A DNA stretch of 64,000 bases, from NCBI RefSeq assembly GCF_000758725.1, contig NZ_CP009428.1:2976001-3040000 (forward strand), given 5' to 3'. The notes beneath the pieces are model-generated. The model saw only the letters and a program-made list of their open reading frames with translations. It ran no database searches and was not told the origin of the DNA. The position numbers were made by a program, and so were the translations under genes. Shown in pieces: positions 48,597 to 58,128 of the stretch. Origin of the DNA: Paenibacillus odorifer. Its GTDB lineage: Bacteria; Bacillota; Bacilli; Paenibacillales; Paenibacillaceae. The stretch's first letter is position 1. Each line of letters starts with the position of its first letter.

Positions 48597-49824
48597 CCGG
48601 AGGTTCCAAATAATCGCGGTACATATCAATTCTGCGGGGTTCCTTAAAAGCTCCCGCGAAAGCGGAAGCGGCTTGAAGATCTCGCTCAAGCTGCGGATGG
48701 GAACAAAGGGACGGGCGCATGACGATGGGCAACGTAGCTTTTTGTTTCATCTCTTTAAGCAGTGCTCGTCCGCTTTCTCTAAAACCAAGAATGCGAATAT
48801 ATCCGGGCCCCTCTGCTAGTATGGAAGGGGTCATTTCTTTTTTAGAATGATTTAACAGAACATGTAGCAGCAGCCGTTGGAGCCGTGTATGCGTGTAGCG
48901 CTTACTCTTAAGGGTGTGAAGCAGGCCTGAAACAGAGAATTGCTCCAACTCAGGTAAAAGCCGCAGTATCCGGTTTTCCAAGCCTTCATTCATATCGTGG
49001 ATTGCTTGTAACTCGGCAGCGGTATGGGTAGACAGCAGATGGCGGAGAGGGATATTGAAGCTCTCTAAGCTCAGAGGACCCCTTCCGGCTGCATGCTCTC
49101 TTTCCAAAATGGACACGCTATAATCCGGCATATAAGCAGCAGGAGAGCCACCTTCTTGCAGCAGCTTGCGGATGGCCGTCGCACTTGCAATAGAAGAGTC
49201 GGCTTGTAATGGATCATGGAAGCCTGCTGCCGTGCGCGGAACGGTTAGTGGCATTATCTTGCTGTGCAGCCGCTGCAAGGCGATAAGATAATGCAGGCCA
49301 AGGCTGTTATTCGGCTGGCGTAGCAGCTCGCCTGCATCTCCGGGACTCTCCGTTTCCGGGAGAGTCCCTTCAAAGGCCACCGCCGCCGCTGCGCTGTAGG
49401 CGGCGGGAAAGCTTGCTCCGAGCGCCATGCGGCGGCGGATCTCGCTCTGAAGCTCGCTACTTTCCTCAGCCAGATATCTGGCCAGCGGGAGCAGCGAGCC
49501 CAAAGTGCCGGCTTCGGAGCCGAAGCACAAGCTGTCCACGACCCCGGTCGCTTCCAGCAGTGCAACTGCTCCGAACGCGAACCACTCGGCTGGCTGGACG
49601 GCATAGGCCACCGGCAGCTCAATGACGAGGTCGGCGCCCATATGCAGCGCCATCTCTGTCCGGGCCTGCTTGCTAACCGCCGCCGGCTCGCCGCGCTGGG
49701 TAAAGGGACCACTCATGACGACGATGGTGCGCTCTGCGCCGGAGAGTCTTTTGGCTTCCGTGAAGTGATGCACGTGTCCGTTATGTAAGGGATTGTATTC
49801 TGCGATGATTCCAACCGTTGTCAC
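48586..49824 (-). CDS. tmcAL: tRNA(Met) cytidine acetate ligase (YlbM)
   Basis: A 412-residue nucleotidyltransferase-type enzyme. The N-terminal GIIAEYNPLHNGHVHH is the HxGH-type ATP site, followed by MSGPFTQRGEPA. TmcAL makes N4-acetylcytidine at the wobble base of elongator tRNA-Met using acetate and ATP. The GTG start is preceded by GGAGGG. It converges on ylbL with an 11-base overlap. The GC content in the middle (49.3-49.7 kb) is locally high, which also creates false ORFs on both strands. Confidence 0.93.
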   Translation of the reverse strand: MTTVGIIAEYNPLHNGHVHHFTEAKRLSGAERTIVVMSGPFTQRGEPAAVSKQARTEMALHMGADLVIELPVAYAVQPAEWFAFGAVALLEATGVVDSLCFGSEAGTLGSLLPLARYLAEESSELQSEIRRRMALGASFPAAYSAAAAVAFEGTLPETESPGDAGELLRQPNNSLGLHYLIALQRLHSKIMPLTVPRTAAGFHDPLQADSSIASATAIRKLLQEGGSPAAYMPDYSVSILEREHAAGRGPLSLESFNIPLRHLLSTHTAAELQAIHDMNEGLENRILRLLPELEQFSVSGLLHTLKSKRYTHTRLQRLLLHVLLNHSKKEMTPSILAEGPGYIRILGFRESGRALLKEMKQKATLPIVMRPSLCSHPQLERDLQAASAFAGAFKEPRRIDMYRDYLEPPVMV

Positions 49825-49975
49825 TGTGGCTTCCCTCCGATAAGTAAGGTATATTTATTGAGTTTAGTAGGGTAGATTTCTAGAGATACTGTTAGCACAA
49901 GCTGATCTTTTGATTTACACTAATAGTTATATCATAATTCACCGCATTTTCTGAAACAATATAAAGGGAAAATGG

Positions 49976-50005
49976 TTGACAAAGGTATAGAATACTAGGT
50001 ATAAT
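49976..50005 (+). promoter_or_regulatory. promoter of the yceD-rpmF genes
   Basis: TTGACA (49976-49981), 18 bases, TATAAT (50000-50005). The leader is ~25 bases. Confidence 0.85.
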
Positions 50006-50033
50006 AAATTTTGTTTGTTTGGGAGTGATAAGT

Positions 50034-50546
50034 ATGCAGATTCACTTTCGCAAATTAGCGAATGCCGACGAACCGTTACATATTCACGATGTTGTGGATG
50101 TCAGCGAGGTAGTCAAAGGGCGCAAGGATATTCTAACTGTTGCTCCGCTCTCAGTAGACCTTAAAGCGCTGCCCGCGGGAACCGATTGTGTGAACGTGGT
50201 GGGGAAACTGAGTGGAGATGTGGACATGTTATGTTCACGTTGTCTCACGGAGGTCAAAAGTGATTTGAACATTCCTTTTGCTGAGACTTTCAAGTGGCTT
50301 AAGCAGCCAGTTCTTCCAGATGATGACGAAGATGAGGATCTCATTTACGTCAAGGATGAGGTTGTGGATCTTATCCCGTATGTGGAAGAAAATTTCGTAC
50401 TGCACTTACCGGATTCGGTATTGTGCAAGGCAGACTGTCTTGGTCTTTGTCAGAAATGCGGACAGAACTTGAACGAAGGCACCTGCAGTTGCGACAACAC
50501 AGTGATCGATCCTCGACTCGCTGGGTTGAAAGACTTTTTCAAATGA
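50034..50546 (+). CDS. YceD-family (DUF177) protein
   Basis: A 170-residue protein of the YceD/DUF177 family, found next to rpmF in most bacteria and linked to 23S rRNA accumulation in plants and bacteria. It has CSRCL in the first half and CLGLCQKCGQNLNEGTC in the second, giving metal-site-like Cys pairs. The ATG at 50034 with GGGAGTG is chosen over the TTG at 50019. It shares a promoter with rpmF, 69 bases downstream. Confidence 0.92.
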   Translation: MQIHFRKLANADEPLHIHDVVDVSEVVKGRKDILTVAPLSVDLKALPAGTDCVNVVGKLSGDVDMLCSRCLTEVKSDLNIPFAETFKWLKQPVLPDDDEDEDLIYVKDEVVDLIPYVEENFVLHLPDSVLCKADCLGLCQKCGQNLNEGTCSCDNTVIDPRLAGLKDFFK

Positions 50547-50615
50547 AACATTACAACAAAACACATCCTGCTCTGAGGAGCAGGCTGACAGAAATATCAC
50601 GAGGAGGTGGAACAC

Positions 50616-50789
50616 ATGGCAGTACCACAACGTAGAACGTCTAAAACACGCCGTGACAAACGTCGCACCCACTTTAAGTTGGTTGTGCCGGGCATGGTGA
50701 AATGTGAACAATGCGGAGAGTTGAAACTAGCTCACCACGTATGCAAAGTTTGCGGAACTTACAAAGCAAGAGAAATCATCAAACAATAG
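50616..50789 (+). CDS. rpmF: 50S ribosomal protein L32
   Basis: A 57-residue ribosomal protein. It starts [19 protein letters not shown] and carries the C-x2-C ... C-x2-C zinc ribbon ([18 protein letters not shown]), so this is the zinc-binding form. ATG at 50616 has AGGAGG eight bases upstream; the frame extended to 50607 overlaps that site. A terminator follows. Confidence 0.97.
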   Translation: MAVPQRRTSKTRRDKRRTHFKLVVPGMVKCEQCGELKLAHHVCKVCGTYKAREIIKQ

Positions 50790-50800
50790 TTTCAGAATAA

Positions 50801-50835
50801 GTAGTACTTCACTTCGGTGAGGTACTATTTTTTTG
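50801..50835 (+). terminator. terminator of rpmF
   Basis: AGTACTTCAC and GTGAGGTACT arms with TTCG loop, then seven T's. Confidence 0.85.
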
Positions 50836-50919
50836 CTTAAATATAATAAAGATAGGGTTTGCACCTGTACTTTATGTTCCGCTCAGAAGTCAATGCTTTA
50901 TTTTTGGTGCGGCATGCTT

Positions 50920-50948
50920 TATACTACATATTAGTACCTGGTTCTAAA
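50920..50948 (+). promoter_or_regulatory. FapR operator at the fapR-plsX promoter
   Basis: TTAGTACCTGGTTCTAA (50931-50947) matches the FapR box, whose core is TTAGTACCTxGTxxTAA. It follows a TATACT -10 element (50920-50925) by five bases, so FapR would cover the transcription start. No good -35 is seen. Malonyl-CoA releases FapR in known systems. Confidence 0.82.
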
Positions 50949-51056
50949 TAATATTTATGATTGTTTGACCTAATATAACAGCGGCCATTCAAGAGGCCGG
51001 ATGCTTTCTTTAAAATATAAGGAAGTATAAGTTATGCACCTATACTTTATGTCTTA

Positions 51057-51114
51057 TATTTCTCGCTTAAACGCTTACCGTCCTTATTAGGACGCCGAAG
51101 GCGTTTACGCTTGG
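51057..51114. repeat. dispersed intergenic repeat, copy 1
   Basis: TATTTCTCGCTTAAACGC starts a ~58-base unit that recurs in modified form at 58129-58193. Both copies contain CTCGCTTA-AC-CTT-CCGTCCTTAT and end in a GCGTTTAYGCTTG element. Conserved arms suggest RNA structure or a mobile repeat; neither is tied to a coding gene. Confidence 0.65.
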
Positions 51115-51146
51115 CATGTGCCAGGAGGTGAGCCGCTATCGAGCGG

Positions 51147-51743
51147 ATGTCCAAGAAAGAACGTCAGCAACAGCTGCTACATATAATTGCAGGCAATCCT
51201 TTTGTGACTGATCGGGAGTTGACTCGTCAGCTGAAGGTGAGCATTCAGACGATTCGGTTAGACCGGATGGAGCTGGGAATACCAGAACTGCGTGAAAGAA
51301 TGAAACAAATGGCAGAGCATTCCTATGATCAGGTGCGCTCTTTGCCTGCGGATGAAGTGATCGGAGATATTGTGGATTTACAGCTCGATAAGAGCGGGAT
51401 TTCGATCTTTGAAATTCGTGAGGATCATGTCTTTTCCAGAAATGGGATCGCCCGTGGCCACTACGTGTTTGCTCAAGCCAACTCGCTTGCGGTTGCTGTG
51501 ATTAACGATGAAATTGCCTTGACTGCTTCAGCCGACATACGCTTTGTTCGTATGGTTCTGCTTGGTGAGAAGTGCATTGCTAAAGCTCAAGTGCGGTCAC
51601 TTGCAGGCAGAGGCGGCAAAGCAGAGGTGGACGTATTCACCTATGTCGGAGAAGAATTGGTATTTCAAGGCCACTTTATAGTGTATCGTTCCGCTAATGA
51701 AGAGTATAGTGAAGGGGGTAACCGTAGTGCTGATCGCCATTGA
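51147..51743 (+). CDS. fapR: FapR, malonyl-CoA-responsive fatty-acid repressor
   Basis: A 198-residue regulator with an N-terminal DeoR-type HTH (DRELTRQLKVSIQTIRLDRMEL) and a C-terminal hot-dog domain (ARGHYVFAQANSLAVAVI, VVYRS-type end) that binds malonyl-CoA. It heads the lipid-synthesis operon. The ribosome binding site AGGAGG (51123-51128) is 18 bases from the ATG, but a small CCGCT/AGCGG hairpin (51133-51146) between them would bring them to a normal distance. No alternative in-frame start fits. The C-terminal 17 bases overlap plsX. Confidence 0.95.
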   Translation: MSKKERQQQLLHIIAGNPFVTDRELTRQLKVSIQTIRLDRMELGIPELRERMKQMAEHSYDQVRSLPADEVIGDIVDLQLDKSGISIFEIREDHVFSRNGIARGHYVFAQANSLAVAVINDEIALTASADIRFVRMVLLGEKCIAKAQVRSLAGRGGKAEVDVFTYVGEELVFQGHFIVYRSANEEYSEGGNRSADRH

Positions 51744-52716
51744 TGCCATGGGCGGGGACAACGCTCCTGAATGTAATGTCGAGGGGGCGTTGTCCGCGGC
51801 CGCGGAATGGAAAGATACGCAGATTGTGCTCGTAGGTGACGAAGCCAGACTAGAGCCGCTGCTGAAGGACAAGCCGTCCAACCTTAGTGTGCGGCATGCA
51901 GGAGATGTTATTGGTTCTGATGAAGAGCCGGTTAAGGCGGTTCGCCGCAAAAAAGATTCATCCATGGTTGTAGCTGGACGTATGGTGCGTGAGGGCGAAG
52001 CAGATGCTATGATTTCATCAGGTAACACAGGGGCGCTTATGACTACAGGGTTACTCGTAGTGGGCCGTATGCAGGGGATTGAACGTCCTGCGCTGGCACC
52101 TATGATTCCGACACTTGATGATGTTGGCGTGCTTGCGCTTGATCTTGGTGCTAACATGGATGCGAAACCTGAACATCTGGTGCAATATGCGCTGATGGGC
52201 AGCATTTATCGGAATAAAGTGCACGGTATTGCTAAGCCGCGGGTTGGACTTCTAAATGTAGGAACGGAGCCTGGAAAAGGCAACGAGCTGACCAAAGAAG
52301 CCTATCCACTGCTGGAGAACTTGCCAGGCATTCATTTTATCGGTAATGTTGAGGCACGCGACGTACTGACAGGAAACTGCGATGTGCTTGTCTGCGATGG
52401 ATTTGCTGGTAATATCCTATTGAAGTCGCTTGAGGGTACAGCAGGTGCATTGTTCTCTTTGCTGAAGGAGCAATTCAGTCGTTCTCTGAAAACTAAGCTT
52501 GGAGCGGCTATGCTGATGCCGGAGCTTAGAGCCCTGAAGGGCAAGATGGATTACAAAGAGCATGGTGGTGCACCGCTGCTTGGTCTTAGCGGATTGGTAG
52601 TTAAGGGGCACGGATCTTCAGACGGAAATGCGGTTAAAAATGCGGTAAGACAAGCGCGGATTGCTCTGCAAGCCGATCTTGTGCCAAGTATATCCAAGGA
52701 AATTAGCGGGAAGTGA
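51727..52716 (+). CDS. plsX: phosphate acyltransferase
   Basis: A 329-residue enzyme that makes acyl-phosphate from acyl-ACP for phospholipid synthesis. IAIDAMGGDNAPECNVEGA and ALDLGANMDAKPEHLVQYA are conserved PlsX motifs. The GTG at 51727 with GAAGGGGG upstream is chosen, since it gives MLIAIDAMGG. It overlaps fapR by 17 bases and fabH by 4. Part of the FapR operon. Confidence 0.96.
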   Translation: MLIAIDAMGGDNAPECNVEGALSAAAEWKDTQIVLVGDEARLEPLLKDKPSNLSVRHAGDVIGSDEEPVKAVRRKKDSSMVVAGRMVREGEADAMISSGNTGALMTTGLLVVGRMQGIERPALAPMIPTLDDVGVLALDLGANMDAKPEHLVQYALMGSIYRNKVHGIAKPRVGLLNVGTEPGKGNELTKEAYPLLENLPGIHFIGNVEARDVLTGNCDVLVCDGFAGNILLKSLEGTAGALFSLLKEQFSRSLKTKLGAAMLMPELRALKGKMDYKEHGGAPLLGLSGLVVKGHGSSDGNAVKNAVRQARIALQADLVPSISKEISGK

Positions 52717-53714
52717 GTGACGAAATGAAACAGTTGCGGCCGGTTGGGATTATCGGTACGGGTAAATATGTACCTGAGAAAATTTTAACAAACAGTGATC
52801 TAGAAAAAATAGTGGAGACTAACGATGAATGGATCGTCAGTCGGACAGGGATCCGTGAAAGACATATCGCTGCACCACATGAGGCAACTTCTGATTTAGC
52901 CTATGAAGCTGCACTTAAAGCTTTGGATTCTGCAGGCATGAAAGCTGAAGATCTGGATCTTATTATTATTGCAACGGTAACCCCTGATAGCTCCTTTCCT
53001 TCCACAGCCTGCATTTTGCAGGATAAACTTGGAGCTAAAGGTGCTGCGGCATTTGACTTGTCAGCAGCCTGCTCTGGTTTTGTATACAGCCTAGCTACTG
53101 CGGTTGGCTTTATTCAGAACGGAATGTACAATAATGCACTCATAATTGGTGCGGACACTTTATCCCGCATCACTGATTATACGGATCGTAACACCTGTGT
53201 ACTGTTTGGCGATGGTGCAGGAGCAGTAATCATCGGTGAGGTTCCAGAGGGACGCGGTTTCCAATCCTTCGATCTGGGTGCTGAAGGTTCTGGAGGAAAC
53301 TTGCTTAAGCTGGAAGCTGGGGGCTCGCGCTTGCCTGCATCTCAGCAGACGGTTGAAGACAAGAAACATTTCATTTATATGAATGGCCGTGAAGTGTTTA
53401 AGTTTGCCGTTCGTGTTATGGGCTCAGCTACAGAACGTGTGCTTACCAAAGCAGGATTAGGTAAAGAAGATATTGATTTGTTCGTGCCGCATCAAGCGAA
53501 TATTCGTATCATTCAATCCGCTATGCAGCGGCTTGACCTGCCACCGGAGAAATGTGTAATCAATGTTGATAAATATGCTAATACATCAGCAGCTTCTATT
53601 CCTCTAGCTCTAGTGGAAGCGGCGGAAGAAGGACGCATGAAGGAAGGCGACACGGTTCTGATGGTTGGATTCGGCGGTGGCTTGACTTGGGGCGCGTCCG
53701 TATTGATCTGGTAA
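52713..53714 (+). CDS. fabH: 3-oxoacyl-ACP synthase III
   Basis: A 333-residue condensing enzyme that starts fatty-acid synthesis, joining an acyl-CoA primer with malonyl-ACP. The catalytic Cys lies in SAACSGF (about residue 120), His in VPHQANIRI (about 260) and Asn in KYANTSAAS. DEWIVSRTGIRERHIAA is the typical N-terminal block. Start GTG (52713) overlaps plsX; ATG 52725 is an alternative. Short gap to fabD. Confidence 0.96.
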   Translation: MSDEMKQLRPVGIIGTGKYVPEKILTNSDLEKIVETNDEWIVSRTGIRERHIAAPHEATSDLAYEAALKALDSAGMKAEDLDLIIIATVTPDSSFPSTACILQDKLGAKGAAAFDLSAACSGFVYSLATAVGFIQNGMYNNALIIGADTLSRITDYTDRNTCVLFGDGAGAVIIGEVPEGRGFQSFDLGAEGSGGNLLKLEAGGSRLPASQQTVEDKKHFIYMNGREVFKFAVRVMGSATERVLTKAGLGKEDIDLFVPHQANIRIIQSAMQRLDLPPEKCVINVDKYANTSAASIPLALVEAAEEGRMKEGDTVLMVGFGGGLTWGASVLIW

Positions 53715-53735
53715 TAGAGGAAGGAGTTCTTACTT

Positions 53736-54659
53736 ATGAGTAAAATCGCATTTGTCTTTCCCGGTCAGGGTGCACAGGCAGTTGGAATGGGTAGAGATGT
53801 ATATGAAGCTCTTCCGCACAGCCGCGCGGTATTCGAAAAAGGTGATGAGGTCCTCGGATTTTCACTGAGCCAGCTGATTTTTGAAGGACCTGACAGTGAT
53901 TTGAAACAGACCGTAAATACGCAACCAGCTCTGCTAACAGCAAGTGTGGCTTATCTGGAAGCATTACGTGATCAAGGGATGAAGCCGGATTATGTAGCTG
54001 GTCATAGCCTAGGAGAATACAGCGCACTGGTTGCGGCAGGCGTATTGTCCTATGAAGATGCTGTAAGACTTGTGCGTTTACGCGGTCGTTTTATGGAGGA
54101 AGCTGTTCCAGGTGGACAGGGAGCTATGGCTGCAGTGCTTGGTGCGGAGCGGGATGCTCTGGCAGAATTATGCCGGAGCGTATCCGAGGAGAGCGGCGTG
54201 GTAGAACTGGCGAATGTGAACTGCCCGGGACAGATTGTTGTTTCTGGTTCACAAGCCGGGGTTAACGGTGTTGTGCAGCGTGTTAAGGAAGCAGGCGGAA
54301 AGCGGGCTATTCCGCTGGAAGTAAGTGGACCTTTTCACTCTTCGATGATGAAGGCTGCGGCAGACCGCTTGGCAGACGAGCTGAAGAGTGTTACTTTTAA
54401 TGCTCCGGCTGTACCTGTTATTGTCAATGTTACCGCAGCACCTGTAACGGATCCTGAAGAAATCCGTGAACTGCTTGTCCGCCAGGTGTACTCCCCTGTG
54501 CTCTGGCAAGACAGTATTGAATGGCTGATTGCTGATGGTGTGGATACTTTTGTGGAAATTGGTTCTGGCAGTGTTCTGGCAGGTCTGATCCGCAAAATAG
54601 ACAAAACGGTCAAAGTAATCAACATTAACACGCTAGAAAGTGTGCAAGCTGTCTTGTAA
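53736..54659 (+). CDS. fabD: malonyl-CoA:ACP transacylase
   Basis: A 307-residue enzyme that moves malonyl groups to acyl carrier protein. FVFPGQGAQAVGMGRD and the nucleophile Ser in GHSLGEYSAL (near residue 91) are typical, and GPFHSSMM carries the catalytic His. GGAAGGAG stands before the ATG. Gap to fabG of about 50 bases. Confidence 0.96.
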   Translation: MSKIAFVFPGQGAQAVGMGRDVYEALPHSRAVFEKGDEVLGFSLSQLIFEGPDSDLKQTVNTQPALLTASVAYLEALRDQGMKPDYVAGHSLGEYSALVAAGVLSYEDAVRLVRLRGRFMEEAVPGGQGAMAAVLGAERDALAELCRSVSEESGVVELANVNCPGQIVVSGSQAGVNGVVQRVKEAGGKRAIPLEVSGPFHSSMMKAAADRLADELKSVTFNAPAVPVIVNVTAAPVTDPEEIRELLVRQVYSPVLWQDSIEWLIADGVDTFVEIGSGSVLAGLIRKIDKTVKVININTLESVQAVL

Positions 54660-54710
54660 GATACGTTCAAACATTGTTTATCAATAGCAATATGATCGAA
54701 GGGGGAATAA

Positions 54711-55463
54711 ATGATGTTCTCAGTATTGCGGGGTCAAACGGCCCTTGTAACTGGTGGCTCTCGCGGCATCGGCCGCAGTATTGCACTTGCTCTCGCGGAA
54801 CATGGCGTGAAGGTGGCCGTGAACTATGCGGGCAGTGAAGCAGCCGCACAAGAGACCGTAGCTCGGATTGTCGAGCTTGGCTCGGAGGGTATTGCCCTTC
54901 GTGGCGATGTCGGCAATAGTGAACAGGCCGAGAACCTTGTCAAAGAGGTTCTGAATACCTGGGGACGTATTGACATTGTTGTCAATAATGCCGGCATTAC
55001 CAGAGACAACCTGATTATGCGCATGAAAGAAGAAGAGTTCGATCAAGTGATCGAAACGAATCTAAAAGGGGTGTTTAACTGCCTAAAGGCAGCTACACGC
55101 CCTATGATGAAGCAACGCTACGGGCGAATTATCAATATTTCTTCCGTAGTAGGTGTAACAGGAAATCCTGGACAAGCTAATTACTCCGCAGCTAAGGCAG
55201 GTGTCATCGGTTTAACGAAGGCATCGGCTCGTGAGCTTTCCTCACGGGGGATCACGGTGAACTGTATCGCTCCTGGCTTCATTGATACAGATATGACGCG
55301 TGAGCTCTCTGAGGAAGTGCGCAGTGAGCTTGAGAAGGGCATTCCACTTGCTCGTCTGGGGCGCCCTGAAGAGATTGCTATGGCTGTAGTCTTCCTGGCC
55401 TCTGAAGGCGCTGCGTATATGACCGGCCAGACACTACACGTGGATGGCGGGATGTATATGTAA
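54711..55463 (+). CDS. fabG: 3-oxoacyl-ACP reductase
   Basis: A 250-residue short-chain dehydrogenase, NADPH-dependent reductase of the fatty-acid cycle. Motifs: [12 protein letters not shown] (nucleotide binding), NNAG, and the active-site Tyr-x3-Lys in NYSAAKAG (near residue 158), with a Ser in ISSVVG. Start at ATG 54711 or the next ATG (54714); GAAGGGGGA precedes both. Confidence 0.96.
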   Translation: MMFSVLRGQTALVTGGSRGIGRSIALALAEHGVKVAVNYAGSEAAAQETVARIVELGSEGIALRGDVGNSEQAENLVKEVLNTWGRIDIVVNNAGITRDNLIMRMKEEEFDQVIETNLKGVFNCLKAATRPMMKQRYGRIINISSVVGVTGNPGQANYSAAKAGVIGLTKASARELSSRGITVNCIAPGFIDTDMTRELSEEVRSELEKGIPLARLGRPEEIAMAVVFLASEGAAYMTGQTLHVDGGMYM

Positions 55464-55588
55464 CTCTCCGTCAAGGAGAAATTACACTGTTTTAATGCTG
55501 AAATGTGAGGGATAAAGAAAGCGTTTTTGACGCTCTATGGTATTTTGAACTCATATCTCGTATAATACCAAAAGAGGAGGTGAACCGG

Positions 55589-55822
55589 ATGTCCGATGTA
55601 TTAGAGCGTGTAAAACGCATTGTCATCGACCGCTTAGGTGCCGATGAAGCTGAGGTAACATTAGAAGCGTCTTTCAAAGATGATTTAGGTGCTGATTCTC
55701 TTGATGTAGTAGAATTGGTTATGGAATTGGAAGATGAATTCGATATGGAAATCTCTGATGAAGATGCAGAGACGATTACGACCGTGGGTGAAGTTGTGAA
55801 GTACATACAATCTCATACCTAG
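55589..55822 (+). CDS. acpP: acyl carrier protein
   Basis: A 77-residue acidic helical protein. The phosphopantetheine Ser is in [13 protein letters not shown] (Ser37), followed by [14 protein letters not shown] at 55589 has AGGAGG at 8 bases; the longer frame extends upstream without support. It ends before a terminator, suggesting that fabF can be expressed separately. Confidence 0.97.
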   Translation: MSDVLERVKRIVIDRLGADEAEVTLEASFKDDLGADSLDVVELVMELEDEFDMEISDEDAETITTVGEVVKYIQSHT

Positions 55823-55837
55823 AGTCATATGATTGAG

Positions 55838-55868
55838 AGTCCCGTTCCTGCTAGGGCGGGACTTCTCC
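55838..55868 (+). terminator. terminator of acpP
   Basis: AGTCCCG (55838-55844) and CGGGACT (55857-55863) with T-rich tail. Modest strength; may allow partial read-through to fabF. Confidence 0.65.
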
Positions 55869-56040
55869 TCATTTATAGAGCATTAAAGAGGAATCAAAGG
55901 TTGCCTTGAGCAACTATATAAGGGATATAACAGAACCGCAGGATGGTTATTGATGCGGTTATCGCTGTTCATATAGTAGCAACAGAAAGTATATAAGTTC
56001 TGAATATAATGTATACAACCTATAGATGGGGTGATTGTGT

Positions 56041-57276
56041 TTGAGTCATAGAGTGGTTGTTACCGGGATGGGCGTAGTTACATCATTGGGCAAAGATTTG
56101 GAGACGTTCTGGGATAATCTTATGAGCGGCAAATCCGGTGTATCACAGGTTGAGACCTTTGATGTCAGTGAGTATACTACGCAAATAGCATCCTCTGTTA
56201 AAGATTTTGATCCAGAGGCACTTTTTGGTCGTAAGGAAGCCCGCAAAATGGACCGTTTTGTACAATTTGCAGTGGCTGCCGGTGAGGACGCGTTGCGAGA
56301 TAGCGGACTTAAGATCGGTGAAGATATTGATGCCGAAAGAATAGGTGTATCTGTAGGATCAGGTATTGGTGGTCTTGGAACTTGGGAAGACAATCATAAC
56401 TTGTTGCTTGAAAAAGGACCGAAGCGGGTTAGTCCGTTCTTCATTCCGATGATGATCGCTAACATGGGTTCTGGACAGTTGTCCATTAACCTTGGAGCAA
56501 AGGGTCCTAATACGACGACAGTAACTGCTTGTGCTACAGGAAGTCACTCCATTGGGGAATCCTTCCGCTTGATTCAACGTGGAGACGCAGATGCAATGAT
56601 CTGCGGTGGTTCCGAAGCGACCATTCGTCCAACAGGTATGGCTGGTTTTTGTGCAATGAGAGCAATGTCCACTCGCAATGATGAGCCTGAGAAGGCAAGT
56701 CGTCCGTTTGATGTGGATCGCGATGGTTTTGTTATGGGTGAAGGCGCCGGGATTCTTATTCTGGAATCACTCGAACATGCTGAAAAGCGCGGAGCGAAGA
56801 TCTATGCTGAGGTTATCGGTTATGGTCTAAGCGCAGATGCTCATCATATGACTGAGCCTGATCCAGATGGTGCAGCTCGCTGCATGAAGATGGCAATCCG
56901 GGATGCTGGTATCTCTCCTGAAGATATTGATTATATCAATGCTCATGGTACTTCAACGCCTGTAGGAGATAGATCAGAAACTGCTGCTGTTAAGAAAGCA
57001 TTGGGTGATCATGCATATAAAGTGGCAATCAGTTCAACGAAATCCATGACAGGTCACCTTCTGGGTGCCGCTGGTGGAGTAGAAGCTATTATTTGTGGCC
57101 TTTCCTTGCAAAAAGGGATGATTGCGCCAACGATTAATTTGGACAACCAAGACCCGGAATGTGATCTGGATTATGTACCAAATGTGCCACGTAAAGCTGA
57201 TCTTGATATTGTAATGTCGAATTCGTTCGGCTTCGGGGGACATAACGCAACAGTTATTCTAAAAAAATATAATTAG
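56041..57276 (+). CDS. fabF: 3-oxoacyl-ACP synthase II
   Basis: A 411-residue condensing enzyme for fatty-acid elongation. The Cys is in TVTACATGSHSIGE (near residue 164), and the two His are in NAHGTSTPVGD and KSMTGHLLGAAG. TTG at 56041 has GGGGTG seven bases upstream, preferred over the GTG at 56035. The TATAAT at ~56008 may be part of its own promoter. rnc follows after 15 bases. Confidence 0.95.
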   Translation: MSHRVVVTGMGVVTSLGKDLETFWDNLMSGKSGVSQVETFDVSEYTTQIASSVKDFDPEALFGRKEARKMDRFVQFAVAAGEDALRDSGLKIGEDIDAERIGVSVGSGIGGLGTWEDNHNLLLEKGPKRVSPFFIPMMIANMGSGQLSINLGAKGPNTTTVTACATGSHSIGESFRLIQRGDADAMICGGSEATIRPTGMAGFCAMRAMSTRNDEPEKASRPFDVDRDGFVMGEGAGILILESLEHAEKRGAKIYAEVIGYGLSADAHHMTEPDPDGAARCMKMAIRDAGISPEDIDYINAHGTSTPVGDRSETAAVKKALGDHAYKVAISSTKSMTGHLLGAAGGVEAIICGLSLQKGMIAPTINLDNQDPECDLDYVPNVPRKADLDIVMSNSFGFGGHNATVILKKYN

Positions 57277-57291
57277 TAAGGGGACAGTGCG

Positions 57292-57996
57292 GTGAAAGGA
57301 GAACTGAAGCAGTTACAACAGCAACTTCAAATCCAATTTCACGATTCTGTGCTTCTGAAGCAGGCCTTTACCCATGCATCCTATGTGAATGAACACCGTT
57401 TCAATCAGCATCAGGACAATGAGCGTCTCGAATTTCTTGGGGATGCAGTTCTGGAGTTAACGGTTTCTGAATATTTGTACAATCTATTGCCAGACCGACC
57501 TGAGGGAGAGTTGACCAAGCTGCGGGCCGCTATTGTATGCGAGCCTTCACTGGTCAAATTTGCGGAGAGTTTAGGTTTTGGCCGTTATGTACTGTTGGGC
57601 AAAGGGGAAGAACTTACGGGCGGACGTACTCGCCCGGCCCTGCTGGCTGATGTATTCGAATCCTTCGTGGGAGCGCTTTATCTCGACCAAGGACTGGAAA
57701 CGGTGCGAAGTTTTCTTGATAATCACGTATTTCCTCTGGTGGAAACGGATGGGAAATTGCAAATGCAGATGACCGATTATAAGACGGAACTGCAAGAGCT
57801 AATTCAGCAGCACAATATGGGTACATTGGAATATCGAATTATAGAAGAACGGGGACCCGCACATGAGCGTGAATTCGTCTCAGAGGTGTATATGGCTAAC
57901 CGTTCACTTGGTAAAGGAAGCGGCCGGTCCAAGAAGGAAGCAGAGCAGCAGGCAGCGGCAGCTGCACTCTTGCATCTGAAAGAGGACGGTGCCTGA
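57292..57996 (+). CDS. rnc: ribonuclease III
   Basis: A 234-residue double-strand-specific endoribonuclease. The signature [13 protein letters not shown] (residues ~44-56) is present and acidic residues in [15 protein letters not shown] complete the metal site. The C-terminal ~70 residues form a double-strand RNA-binding domain ([11 protein letters not shown]...[13 protein letters not shown]). GTG start after GGGGACAGTGCG. A terminator follows, so smc may have its own promoter. Confidence 0.97.
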   Translation: MKGELKQLQQQLQIQFHDSVLLKQAFTHASYVNEHRFNQHQDNERLEFLGDAVLELTVSEYLYNLLPDRPEGELTKLRAAIVCEPSLVKFAESLGFGRYVLLGKGEELTGGRTRPALLADVFESFVGALYLDQGLETVRSFLDNHVFPLVETDGKLQMQMTDYKTELQELIQQHNMGTLEYRIIEERGPAHEREFVSEVYMANRSLGKGSGRSKKEAEQQAAAAALLHLKEDGA

Positions 57997-58022
57997 GTTT
58001 TGCATCAAGGGGACAAGCGGAG

Positions 58023-58084
58023 GAGAGCAGCAAAGGTCTGAATACCGGCGTTTAGGCGGAGCTCAGACCGTTGCTGCTCTTTTT
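58023..58084 (+). terminator. terminator of rnc
   Basis: AGAGCAGCAA (58023-58032) and TTGCTGCTCT (58071-58080) with inner GGTCTGA/TCAGACC pairing and TTTT after it. Confidence 0.9.
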
Positions 58085-58128
58085 CGACAATATAAGAACT
58101 TATATGTCCACGTTATAAAGTAGCCTTC

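Larger units (their letters stand above)
50790..51146. other. intergenic region with FapR box and dispersed repeat
   Basis: About 350 bases. It holds a terminator (50801-50835), the FapR-controlled promoter region (50920-50948), two copies of a GCACCT(G/A)TACTTTATG unit (50861-50876 and 51036-51051), and a repeat shared with the region before smc (51057-51114). No gene is evident. Confidence 0.7.

Noticed and set aside
49254..49712. 152-residue ORF on the minus strand and 70-residue ORF on the plus strand within tmcAL
   Set aside because: Both are shifted-frame shadows caused by the local high GC content of the tmcAL gene; amino-acid make-up (Arg, Ser, Pro rich) is not protein-like.
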